From Ignavibacteriales bacterium (GTDB taxonomy: Bacteria; Bacteroidota; Ignavibacteria; UBA10030): 35,034 bases of DNA. Location of the stretch: positions 1-35,034 of the forward strand of contig JACQBK010000003.1 of assembly GCA_016194505.1 (NCBI GenBank), given 5' to 3'. A program made the position numbers and the translations under genes. Of the stretch, positions 8,227 through 15,004 are shown one piece after another (position 1 is the stretch's first letter; each line of letters begins with the position of its first letter). The notes beneath the pieces were generated by a model. The model had not been told where the DNA came from, made no database searches, and was given only the letters and a program-made list of their open reading frames with translations.

Positions 8227-9083
8227 GGTTTCACCGTTAACAAGCGGACAAGAGTGTTACTCGTTTCATTTGATTTATCGAGCGCTTGAAATTCAAAACG
8301 ATAAACGCCGGTTGTGGTCGCCGCCGGCAAAATTATCCTGAGCGAGTAAATACCATCACCTCGAGCAGTATCACCATTTGTGCCATCATCATACATCAGA
8401 AATGGATTTCCTGATGAAGGTTGTCCGTTCGGGCGGAACGAATTAAAAATTACTTTTTGGATGTCACTCAGACCGTCGGGGTCCGTTGCTTTCACCTGAA
8501 GCAGAATGGTTTGGTCCTGATTGCCGAGCGAGACGCTATCAGGTGCTTGCAGGTTGGAAATCACAGGCGGCTTGTTGGAGCGAAAGATGACAAAAGGCAC
8601 AATGACCAAGTTGCTTTGATGACCTGATATGCCTTCCGCGAAAATTTCTGCATGGTAGGTTCCGAACTCTGCCCTTGTTATTTGGAAAGAAATCTTGCCG
8701 GAATAAGTCCCGTCTCCTTTTGACTGATCTGGCGCAATGCCATCGTCAACAAGATCACCGCCGGCAATCAGAGCTGATCCAAAGTTTTTCGAAACTCTCA
8801 CGTGAGCTGATTGAACATTTTTTTTCTCACCCGGAAGTATCAGCTCTGAGGCAAAACAATTGACCTGGATTTGCAATAAATCGTTTGGGTCTTTAATCGA
8901 GCCGACAAACATTGTGTCGGTATTTATTGCGGCAGGGGAGACGAAAACATTGGTAAGGAGCGGGGCTTTACCATTCGAATCTACGATGGAATCACTTTTC
9001 TTTTCACAGCCGGCGTATATCAGCAATGCGGAAATTAGCATGAAACTGATAATCGGCTTACCCCTTAGTTGTAATTTCTTCAA
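8223..9083 (-). CDS. Putative lipoprotein with two DDG..D..GDG.YS modules
   Basis: Start choice: the frame is open to an ATG at 9212, but that places 69 residues before the lipobox. A TTG at 9083 gives a basic start (LKKLQLRGK), a hydrophobic core and LIYAGC with the lipid-acceptor Cys at residue 26, typical of SPase II signals. After a flexible Ser/Asp-rich stretch come two Ig-like modules, each ending in an acidic motif: DDGIAPDQSKGDGTYS and DDGTNGDTARGDGIYS, which could bind calcium. The second module begins with a cadherin-like KATDPDGLSDI. It is probably an outer-membrane or periplasmic lipoprotein working with the adjacent propeller protein, whose ATG overlaps its stop. The family name is uncertain; lipoprotein status is fairly sure, the start less so. 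Confidence 0.65.
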   Translation of the reverse strand: MKKLQLRGKPIISFMLISALLIYAGCEKKSDSIVDSNGKAPLLTNVFVSPAAINTDTMFVGSIKDPNDLLQIQVNCFASELILPGEKKNVQSAHVRVSKNFGSALIAGGDLVDDGIAPDQSKGDGTYSGKISFQITRAEFGTYHAEIFAEGISGHQSNLVIVPFVIFRSNKPPVISNLQAPDSVSLGNQDQTILLQVKATDPDGLSDIQKVIFNSFRPNGQPSSGNPFLMYDDGTNGDTARGDGIYSLRIILPAATTTGVYRFEFQALDKSNETSNTLVRLLTVKP

Positions 9084-9247
9084 AGTCTTGTCTTGTTTAC
9101 AAAGGAAGGGGTGGTGACTATTGTACAGTTGGCTACGCGTCGAGAAATTTCTCGAAAACCAATTATAATCGTTGGAATTACTATGAGGTTTTATGGGTAT
9201 GAATGCTGGCACAATGATTGCTCAATCATAATGAACGATAACCTAAA

Positions 9248-9275
9248 ACAATAGCAATCTTATATAGAGTGTCAG
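9248..9275 (-). promoter_or_regulatory. Weak candidate sigma70-type promoter for the lipoprotein/PorV operon
   Basis: On the minus strand, CTGACA (9270-9275) and TATTGT (9248-9253) are 16 bases apart, upstream of the first gene of the operon. Each hexamer matches consensus only partly. It is the best candidate in the 140-bp gap 9213-9352, but it is weak. Confidence 0.25.
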
Positions 9276-9352
9276 CCTTTTGTTGGTGGTAGATAATACG
9301 GTACTAAAACGCGCCAAAATAATACGAAACTTATCTTCAAATGTCAATAGAC

Positions 9353-10435
9353 CTAAAGAGGAATAGTAAAAGGAGCAAAAGAAAAACATAAGATAAAAAT
9401 GACAATACTGAGCCATCCGATTTGCATACGGACAGGGTCAAGCGGGGTTTCGTCAGCAACAGGGGGATGATACAGCTTTACAAGATAGTAAGAAATCATT
9501 GCCCAGAGGAACCAACCGCTCCAGCTATATTGGGTTAAGGGAATAATCTGCCCAACAGGGTGATGCGCAAAATATGATCCGATGGTTCGTATAAGTGAGT
9601 CCAACACGGAAGGGACACCCAATATCAGTAATGTGTAAAATGCAATGCGGGCAATACGTTGATGCTTATCGCCAAACATAGTATAGATAATATGTCCGCC
9701 GTCAAATTGGCCGATGGGAATTAGGTTCATGGCGGTAACGAATAATCCAAACCACCCAACACAAAGAAAAGGATAGTGGTAAATTTCACTCATGGGAGGC
9801 ACAAACTGAGACGAATTCGTCAATAATGTTGATAAGGAGCTGAACAAAATCGTTTGGCCAAATTCTAACGGCAGCCCTTGCGAGTCCGGTAAAGCATTGA
9901 GTACAAAATCGTAGTTTGGATGGATAGAAAGAATAAATTCCGGACCGGGCAATGTTAAGAAACCGTATGATAGAACAAGGAGGCAGGCGATGAAACCGGC
10001 AAGCGGTCCGGCTACGCCAATATCGAACATCACTTTACGCGAGGGAACGGCAGAGCGAGTGCGGATAACCGCTCCTAAAGTGCCAAAGTTAATAAAAAAG
10101 GGAAGCGGTGGAAACGGCAGAAAAAACGGGAGTGTTACTTGTACGTTGTGATATCGGGCGGCAAAATAATGCCCAAATTCGTGGGTTCCTAAAACGAACA
10201 AAATTGCAGACGCATATTGAAATCCATAATGAAGATTCTCAAGTTCAAAGGGGTTTTTTCCAATCCATTGAACGCCGGCAACGGATGCCGTAAAAAAAGT
10301 CAGAATAAAAAGGACTATGTTGATAAGGAATCGTAAATTTAATCCACGCTGAGTTTTTTCTTGGGGGAAAGAAGTTTCTGGAGTTGGATTTTCGTAGCTC
10401 ATTAACTCATTCAATAATGACAAAGGTTCACACAA
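9353..10435 (-). CDS. Site-2 protease family membrane metalloprotease (M50)
   Basis: The zinc motif HEFGH (residues 85-89) lies in a membrane segment and the third ligand motif NLIPIGQFDGGH (237-248) carries the conserved LxPxxxxDGG Asp at 245. Between them are a proline-rich loop (PFFLPFPPLPF) and VAGPLAGF, the usual M50 signature. At 360 residues with about seven membrane helices and no PDZ domain, it resembles stand-alone site-2 proteases that cut transmembrane substrates such as anti-sigma factors or signal-peptide remnants. A second in-frame ATG at 10402 (MSYENPTPE) may be the real start, since the first 11 residues add little. It lies alone: the gene upstream has its own terminator, and a 140-bp gap separates it from the operon downstream. 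The substrate is unknown. Confidence 0.85.
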   Translation of the reverse strand: MCEPLSLLNELMSYENPTPETSFPQEKTQRGLNLRFLINIVLFILTFFTASVAGVQWIGKNPFELENLHYGFQYASAILFVLGTHEFGHYFAARYHNVQVTLPFFLPFPPLPFFINFGTLGAVIRTRSAVPSRKVMFDIGVAGPLAGFIACLLVLSYGFLTLPGPEFILSIHPNYDFVLNALPDSQGLPLEFGQTILFSSLSTLLTNSSQFVPPMSEIYHYPFLCVGWFGLFVTAMNLIPIGQFDGGHIIYTMFGDKHQRIARIAFYTLLILGVPSVLDSLIRTIGSYFAHHPVGQIIPLTQYSWSGWFLWAMISYYLVKLYHPPVADETPLDPVRMQIGWLSIVIFILCFSFAPFTIPL

Positions 10436-10462
10436 GATAGAAAAAAACCGGACGAAACGAAA

Positions 10463-10504
10463 TAAAAAACTCCGGCTGTCCCGATATATCGAGACGACCG
10501 GAGT
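10463..10504 (-). terminator. Intrinsic terminator of the repeat-peptide gene
   Basis: On the minus strand, ACTCCGG pairs with CCGGAGT around an inner GTC(T/C)CGATATATCG fold, followed by a run of six Ts (plus-strand A-tract at 10464-10469). It lies 25 bases past the stop of the small repeat-peptide gene, well placed to end that transcript. Confidence 0.8.
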
Positions 10505-10528
10505 AATGACAAGTTTAGCTGATACTAA

Positions 10529-10783
10529 TTACGGTTTCGGCGTGTCTGTGGGCGCGGGAACAGTGTTTCCACTCTTGAATTGAGACGATGGGCGTGGTGT
10601 ATCTTCAGGTGCAGGAACAGTGTTTCCACTCTTGAATTGAGACGATGGGCGCGGTGTATCCTCAGGTGCGGGAACAGTGTTTCCACTGCGAGCCGCAAAA
10701 GAAATTGCGGAGTTTGCGATGAAAGTGATTGCAAGTGCCATCATAACTGAGGCGAACCGTTTAGTATTTCGTGATTTTAACAT
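10529..10783 (-). CDS. Small secreted proline-rich repeat peptide (84 aa), function unknown
   Basis: The 84-residue product has a signal peptide (MLKSRNTKRF then a hydrophobic stretch, cleavage near SFAAR), and the mature part is nothing but repeats: SGNTVPAPEDTPRPSSQFK occurs twice exactly, and a third shortened copy SGNTVPAPTDTPKP ends the protein. The DNA period is 57 bp. Expression signals are unusually complete: a TTGACA/CAAAAT promoter with 17-bp spacing, an AAGGAG ribosome binding site five bases before the ATG, and an intrinsic terminator. It therefore looks like an independent, well-expressed monocistron and not a chance frame. The mature peptide is about 55 residues, hydrophilic, with no Cys and rich in Pro, Thr and Ser. 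I do not recognise a family. A secreted structural or signalling peptide, or a surface linker, are guesses. Confidence 0.75.
   Translation of the reverse strand: MLKSRNTKRFASVMMALAITFIANSAISFAARSGNTVPAPEDTPRPSSQFKSGNTVPAPEDTPRPSSQFKSGNTVPAPTDTPKP
10557..10687. repeat. 57-bp tandem coding repeat (2.3 copies)
   Basis: Units begin at 10557, 10614 and 10671 with GGAACAGTGTTTCCACT. The first two are complete and differ at only a few bases; the third is cut after about 17 bases where it meets the signal-peptide coding region. The unit is 19 codons, so copy-number change keeps the frame. Confidence 0.9.
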
Positions 10784-10788
10784 GGTAA

Positions 10789-10894
10789 CTCCTTAAAAAA
10801 AGGTTTAGGGGGGGGTTGATTATTTAGAACGGTGATTTTCACTTACTAAAGTAAATTTAGTGTTAATTTTGGCTAATTATTTTCAAATTGTCAA
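10789..10894 (-). promoter_or_regulatory. Sigma70-type promoter, leader and RBS of the repeat-peptide gene
   Basis: On the minus strand, -35 TTGACA (10889-10894) and -10 CAAAAT (10866-10871) are 17 bases apart, predicting a start near 10859. The leader of about 75 bases contains a run of eight Cs and ends in AAGGAG (10789-10794), five bases before the ATG at 10783. Confidence 0.65.
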
Positions 10895-11031
10895 GTATTA
10901 TTATCGCTTAAGCGGTTTTCGGGAAAAATTCATTAAGGCTTGAAGCTATAAATTGTTATGAAACAACAACTTACACATTGGCGATGTGATGTATGATACA
11001 AACAATTTTTAAAAAATATTCGATTTTTTTC

Positions 11032-11060
11032 TTGACATCCTCTCTTTGGCGTGCTATATT
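11032..11060 (+). promoter_or_regulatory. Near-consensus sigma70 promoter of the membrane-protein/AAA+ regulator pair
   Basis: TTGACA (11032-11037) and TATATT (11055-11060) are separated by exactly 17 bases. The predicted start falls in or next to CGTTATGCGTAACG (11061-11074), a 5-bp inverted repeat with a 4-base spacer that could be an operator. The promoter lies inside the longest version of the following reading frame and so rules out an ATG start at 10993. Confidence 0.75.
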
Positions 11061-11091
11061 CGTTATGCGTAACGATAATGAGGAGTTAGCT

Positions 11092-12438
11092 TTGAAACAG
11101 TATAAGCAAATACTTTTAATTTGGGTTTCAGTATTGGTACCCATGATAGGTTTATTGGCTTTTTTACCACATAAACCGATTGCGGTTGTCAGTACAATTA
11201 TTAATTCGTTGAACATTCTTGTTGGTATTGTGGCTTTATATATTTTTAGGAAAGAACCTTCATCCAAGAACAAGCCAATCTTTTTGAATTTTTCTATTTT
11301 TTTTCTTGCTTCGATAGAATCAATTCTTAGTTCTTTTATTGGAAAAGCATTTCTGACCGGGGAACCATTCGCGAGCTTTTTCTCATATCAATATTTCTCG
11401 CTTGGATTTTTATATTTTTCGCTCGCTTTTTCAATCATCTACGTTGTTTTCGATACGCTCTTTAACGATTTTCAAATATATAAAAAATATCTTTTAACAT
11501 TCCTTGTCGTTGGCGGAACATTCGCATATTATTATCATCCTGTCCTTACCGACCCCAAATTTGTATATCGCACGCCAGAAATCGTGGATTATAAGTCCGT
11601 TACGAGTGCTATTGATCAGCTCAAAAAGGAAGGTAATGCCAACCCGACAGTACGAGAAATAGCAGCGATCGCTAATTTGCCTGCTTGGAACGAGGGTAAG
11701 GTTGTCGGCACGCTATTCCAAGAGCAAAAGGCAGTTCGCGTCAATCAACTTCTACCGTATCTTGAAGGTGGTAACTATATCGTTCTTCTTTACAAGCCAC
11801 TGTATCTTGACGTTGTTTACATGAATGTCCTCTGCCTTGTCTTCATCTTTCTCTTTTTCGGTTATCAATACAAGAACGATCCTCCACAAGGCGCATACAT
11901 CGAGAAAATAGTTTTCTTGTTCTTGCCATATTGTTCGCTTGAAATTCTACATTATTATGGTTACATTAAGTCGGTTGAGTATGCAACATACCTTGATATT
12001 CATCGTGTTGGGCAATATTTGACCCTTCTTAATCTGGCATTACTTTTGATATTCTTTAGCCTACGCTTGCGATTCATCACAAGCGTTAAGGGCGAATTCT
12101 ATGAACGAGAACTGGTTTCTGATTCTGAACATATTAGTCGTTGGCGCGACTCTTTTGATAATCTTATTGTACGCCATTTTCTTAACCCGCAAACGCTTCA
12201 TGGAAGGCTTTTTACACCGCGCCCGCCAAGACCATGGAACCTACAATTATCGGAAAAAGCAAATCAATCGAGAGTGTGCGAAAGCAAATTCTCAAACTTG
12301 CAAAGAATAAGAGGGATGTGCTCATTGTTGGAGAGCATGGTGTTGGCAAAGGCATTGTTGCAAAAAACATTCACACGGGCCAGCACGATGGTGCACCGGA
12401 AGATAAACATCCGTTCGTTTCTGTTAATGCATCGGTGA
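11092..12438 (+). CDS. Polytopic membrane protein with extracytoplasmic loop, possible sensor; 3' end uncertain
   Basis: I start it at TTG 11092, six bases after GAGGAG and just downstream of the promoter; ATG 11065 is the alternative. About five membrane helices are followed by a roughly 85-residue polar loop (from DPKFVYRTPEIVDYKS to GGNYIVLLYKP), then three more helices ending near LIFFSLRLRFI. The layout recalls multi-helix sensor modules, and the next gene is an AAA+ transcription regulator without a receiver domain, so a sensor-regulator pair is a reasonable inference. The end is odd: the frame meets no stop until 12438, 205 bases inside the regulator gene, where its sequence (for example RVCESKFSNLQRIRG) is clearly non-native. 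The true C-terminus is probably between 12090 and 12240; see the finding on this junction. I recognise no named family. Confidence 0.6.
   Translation: MKQYKQILLIWVSVLVPMIGLLAFLPHKPIAVVSTIINSLNILVGIVALYIFRKEPSSKNKPIFLNFSIFFLASIESILSSFIGKAFLTGEPFASFFSYQYFSLGFLYFSLAFSIIYVVFDTLFNDFQIYKKYLLTFLVVGGTFAYYYHPVLTDPKFVYRTPEIVDYKSVTSAIDQLKKEGNANPTVREIAAIANLPAWNEGKVVGTLFQEQKAVRVNQLLPYLEGGNYIVLLYKPLYLDVVYMNVLCLVFIFLFFGYQYKNDPPQGAYIEKIVFLFLPYCSLEILHYYGYIKSVEYATYLDIHRVGQYLTLLNLALLLIFFSLRLRFITSVKGEFYERELVSDSEHISRWRDSFDNLIVRHFLNPQTLHGRLFTPRPPRPWNLQLSEKANQSRVCESKFSNLQRIRGMCSLLESMVLAKALLQKTFTRASTMVHRKINIRSFLLMHR
12101..12310 (+). CDS. Possible small single-pass membrane protein, overlapping both neighbours
   Basis: The 69-residue frame has an ATG preceded by AAGGG ten bases upstream. 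It encodes one strongly hydrophobic helix (WFLILNILVVGATLLIILLYAIF) followed by a basic tail (TRKRFMEGFLHRARQD). Over 12101-12234 this frame has purine-rich first codon positions and a higher third-position GC than the frame of the upstream membrane protein, which favours it as the coding frame there. Its last 25 codons overlap the AAA+ gene and look non-native. It may be a real small gene, or the displaced C-terminus of the upstream protein, or a membrane anchor of the AAA+ protein separated by a frameshift. Confidence 0.35.
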   Translation: MNENWFLILNILVVGATLLIILLYAIFLTRKRFMEGFLHRARQDHGTYNYRKKQINRECAKANSQTCKE

Positions 12439-13217
12439 TTGATGATAGGGAATTAGAAGCAGTGTTGTTCGGCTTTGAAAAAGGCGTTCCCGGCATGCCG
12501 CCCACAACGAAACGCGGTCTGTTCGAGCTTGCTGATGGTGGAACGGTTCTCATCGAAGAAGTGGAAGAAGCCAGTTTCCGCAATCAGATTAAGATCATGA
12601 ATTTCATCGAGGAGCGGAAAACGAAACGTTTAGGCGGTGAAGAGGCAAAGAGTGTGGATGCTCGCGTTATCTTAACAACGAAAAAAGATCCCAACGAGCT
12701 TCTCCAATCCCACAAACTCTATGAAGATCTCCATAAAAAACTGGAGAACTTCGAGAGCTTGACGATTTTGCCGCTGAGAGAACGACCGGAAGATGTTCCA
12801 GTGCTTGTGAAGCACTTCATCAGCGAGATTTGCAAGGATTTAAACATCAAAGACGTTGCGATTGATATTAACGCTATTGACGTTCTCCTTCGCCATCCGT
12901 GGAGAGAGAATATCCGTGAGCTGAAGGCTGTTATTGATAAATCGGTTCTCTTTTCATCGGGCGGGAAATTCATGCTGCCGCCAGAGCTGACCGATGAAAA
13001 GACCGAAGTCGTGAAGATGATCAACAATGTTATCGCAGGTCAGGAGTTTGTGCTGGATAACTCGCTTGACGTAATCGAAAAAGGAATTATCGAGCGTTCG
13101 TTGTTGAAATTCGGATGGAATCAATCCCGTGCGGCAACATTTTTGGGAATGACCGAGCAAACACTCCGGTACAAGCTAAAACGGCTGACAATTCCCAGCT
13201 CGCGTCAACGACGATAA
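12234..13217 (+). CDS. NtrC-family AAA+ regulator without receiver domain and without GAFTGA
   Basis: The product is 327 residues: an AAA+ domain from residue 1 to about 245, then a Fis-type helix-turn-helix at the C-terminus (GIIERSLLKFGWNQSRAA, LGMTEQTLRYKLKRL). Walker A is GEHGVGKG (33-40) and Walker B is VLIEEV (105-110), with Glu in place of the usual Asp. HPWRENIREL is the sensor-II region. Where sigma54 activators have FGHEKGAFTGA it reads FGFEKGVPGMPP: the loop that contacts sigma54 is present in length but has lost its key residues. Classical activation of sigma54-polymerase is therefore unlikely; a repressor or sigma54-independent role is possible, as with TyrR-like relatives. With no receiver of its own, it may respond to the preceding membrane protein. 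The ATG at 12234 lacks a clear ribosome binding site. Confidence 0.8.
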   Translation: MEPTIIGKSKSIESVRKQILKLAKNKRDVLIVGEHGVGKGIVAKNIHTGQHDGAPEDKHPFVSVNASVIDDRELEAVLFGFEKGVPGMPPTTKRGLFELADGGTVLIEEVEEASFRNQIKIMNFIEERKTKRLGGEEAKSVDARVILTTKKDPNELLQSHKLYEDLHKKLENFESLTILPLRERPEDVPVLVKHFISEICKDLNIKDVAIDINAIDVLLRHPWRENIRELKAVIDKSVLFSSGGKFMLPPELTDEKTEVVKMINNVIAGQEFVLDNSLDVIEKGIIERSLLKFGWNQSRAATFLGMTEQTLRYKLKRLTIPSSRQRR

Positions 13218-13240
13218 TATATTAGAAATAACTCTAACGA

Positions 13241-13280
13241 AAAACGTCCCGTTGAGATTCTCAACGGGACGTTTTGTTTT
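13241..13280. terminator. Bidirectional intrinsic terminator between convergent operons
   Basis: AAAACGTCCCGTTGA pairs with TCAACGGGACGTTTT around a five-base loop, a 15-bp stem with T-rich flanks on both strands (TTTTGTTTTT on plus, TTTTTCGTT on minus). It lies 23 bases after the plus-strand AAA+ gene and about 80 bases after the minus-strand PHP gene, so it can end both transcripts. Confidence 0.9.
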
Positions 13281-13288
13281 TACGGAAT

Positions 13289-13334
13289 CTTGCGAAGGTG
13301 AAGCTTGTCCGCCTTTGGCGGAAATCTTCGCAAG
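13289..13334. repeat. Palindromic dispersed repeat in convergent gap
   Basis: CTTGCGAAG (13289-13297) and CTTCGCAAG (13326-13334) enclose TCCGCC-TTT-GGCGGA. The inner palindrome and the flanking TTGCGA/TCGCAA resemble parts of the repeat inserted in the PorV-like gene at 5460-5657. Confidence 0.7.
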
Positions 13335-13357
13335 GTTATAATTCTCACATAGAAAAA

Positions 13358-15004
13358 TCAAATAACGTTCGGCGAAAGCCAAATTGGATTAGTGAAGCAC
13401 CAATGAGGATCGTTGTCAAAGGAATGTTCGCCTGAGGTGTATGCCTCAGCCCGAATATAAGAAGCTGTTTCGATGGTGAGGGGAATAATGTTGTCTATTG
13501 AAAATGTCGCCAAATTGTTTAGGTTGATGAGTACCATTTCTTTTTTAGCGCCTATTGTTCCCATGAAAACTTTCAGCGCATCAATCGTGCCGAATTCCGC
13601 AGTCGAACGGGCGGTAATAGAAAGCTGAAATGTTTTTCCTATGATGTTCCCGCCAATAGAAGTCGTTTCTCCCTTTTCGTTAGAAGCCGCCATCTGAATA
13701 CTAGGTCCATCAGTCACAATCGTGTTGCCGGATTTGAGAGCGGCAAGGATTGTGTGCTCTGAAAGGGGTTCGTTAATAAAAACACCGGTTCGCACTTTTC
13801 CAAAAAGCTGAACGTTTTTTTCCTTTATCGTTACAAATGGAATGCCTATTTGCCGGAAGTGATTGAAATTTCCATGAGCATCATTGCCGCCGAGGGCAAA
13901 GAGTTTCTTTCCGTTGAGAAGGGACTGAATCCACGCGCGGTAACCTTTCGAAAATCCCATATCGGTCGTTCCGTTTGCGAATTGAATACCGCTTAATCCG
14001 TCAGCCTCAAGATCGGCATCAGACCATTCGTCCCGACCAAGAAGGAAACGCTGGAGCAACGGCACCGGCTCTTTCGGATGACCTGCATACGCCACGGCTG
14101 TGTCGTCCTTCAACGTCAGAATTTCGGTGACGGAATGCGCGCTTCGAGTCCTAAGCCATTTCTCTGCGCTATCACCGGCACCATGGAAAAATCGTTTTGT
14201 TCCATAGAGAAGCAAGTGAACGTTTTTCTCATCCCTATTACGGCTGGTGATCTCTTCTCCACGAACAATTGCGAAGTCCGGATGGTGATTGTTTAACTCG
14301 TCTAGTTCGGCTTGTAAAGAGTTCCATTTGGGAATTGCCGGATCATTCTTTAAGTAATTATCAACACAATCATCCAAATCATACGAATGATCCGTTACAC
14401 AGAAGAATGAAATTCCCATCGCTTTGCATAGCTCTTGAGAAGCCTTCAGCGGAGAGCCGAATTCCACTTGATCATCTGTATAGTTCGAATGCGTATGAGC
14501 ATCGCCCAGATAAAGATTGGGGAGGCGTGGCAGAGGATCGTTAGCAAGGAATACCCGAAGCGGCTTGTGGCTCGAAGTCTTATGATTGTCGGTGTTATAT
14601 GTCGTTCGTTTGCCGTTGACCTCGATTGTTATAGTTGTGTGAAGGTCAATCCATCCCCTCCATTGCGAAACATCGAGTTGAAAAACCTCCCACCAAAAAT
14701 ACCCGTCTAATTTGATCGGACTGGAAAGCACATCCTTTTGAAAGAGAACTTTCGATGTTTGCGTTAGTGCGACGTGTAGTTGCACTAACGTGCAAGGGTG
14801 TCGGTCTGCATCTTTAGCCAGAAGCAAAAGAGGAAGCGGTTTGCCGGGTTCTATTCGGTGTGGGGCATCTGCAAGTAGCTCCGGCTCTTTTTTTCTGAGG
14901 AAGCTAAAAAAATAGCGGAACTTGTAATGTGTTTCCGCATACAGCAACAACGGGAGATACCAGAGATCTTGTGGGAGATGAATCAATACGAGCGTCCTTT
15001 CCAC
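13358..15004 (-). CDS. PHP-domain metal-dependent phosphoesterase-like protein (CehA/McbA type)
   Basis: The product has 548 residues. The PHP metal site is complete: LGDAHTHSNYTDD (His170, His172), VTDH (Asp205, His206), Glu250/251 in RGEEITS, His263, YAGHP (His309) and GGNDAHG (Asp375, His377). An all-beta region of about 160 residues precedes it (ending near LRVFLANDPLPRLPN) and another about 160-residue region with Ig-like character follows. This is larger than simple PHP phosphatases and matches CehA/McbA-type proteins, whose known members act on varied phosphoesters or carbamates. No signal peptide is seen. It is the last gene of a tightly overlapping glycosyltransferase cluster (22-bp overlap with the gene before), so it may process a phosphorylated or cyclic glycan intermediate. 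The metal site is clear; the substrate is unknown. Confidence 0.8.
   Translation of the reverse strand: MERTLVLIHLPQDLWYLPLLLYAETHYKFRYFFSFLRKKEPELLADAPHRIEPGKPLPLLLLAKDADRHPCTLVQLHVALTQTSKVLFQKDVLSSPIKLDGYFWWEVFQLDVSQWRGWIDLHTTITIEVNGKRTTYNTDNHKTSSHKPLRVFLANDPLPRLPNLYLGDAHTHSNYTDDQVEFGSPLKASQELCKAMGISFFCVTDHSYDLDDCVDNYLKNDPAIPKWNSLQAELDELNNHHPDFAIVRGEEITSRNRDEKNVHLLLYGTKRFFHGAGDSAEKWLRTRSAHSVTEILTLKDDTAVAYAGHPKEPVPLLQRFLLGRDEWSDADLEADGLSGIQFANGTTDMGFSKGYRAWIQSLLNGKKLFALGGNDAHGNFNHFRQIGIPFVTIKEKNVQLFGKVRTGVFINEPLSEHTILAALKSGNTIVTDGPSIQMAASNEKGETTSIGGNIIGKTFQLSITARSTAEFGTIDALKVFMGTIGAKKEMVLINLNNLATFSIDNIIPLTIETASYIRAEAYTSGEHSFDNDPHWCFTNPIWLSPNVI

Noticed and set aside
10557-10687. 57-bp tandem repeats as a CRISPR-like array
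   Set aside because: Units are contiguous with no spacers, keep a reading frame and encode a signal-peptide-led protein with its own promoter and RBS.
10993-11091. ATG at 10993 as the start of the membrane protein
   Set aside because: The TTGACA/TATATT promoter at 11032-11060 lies inside that extension; the TTG at 11092 with GAGGAG fits better.
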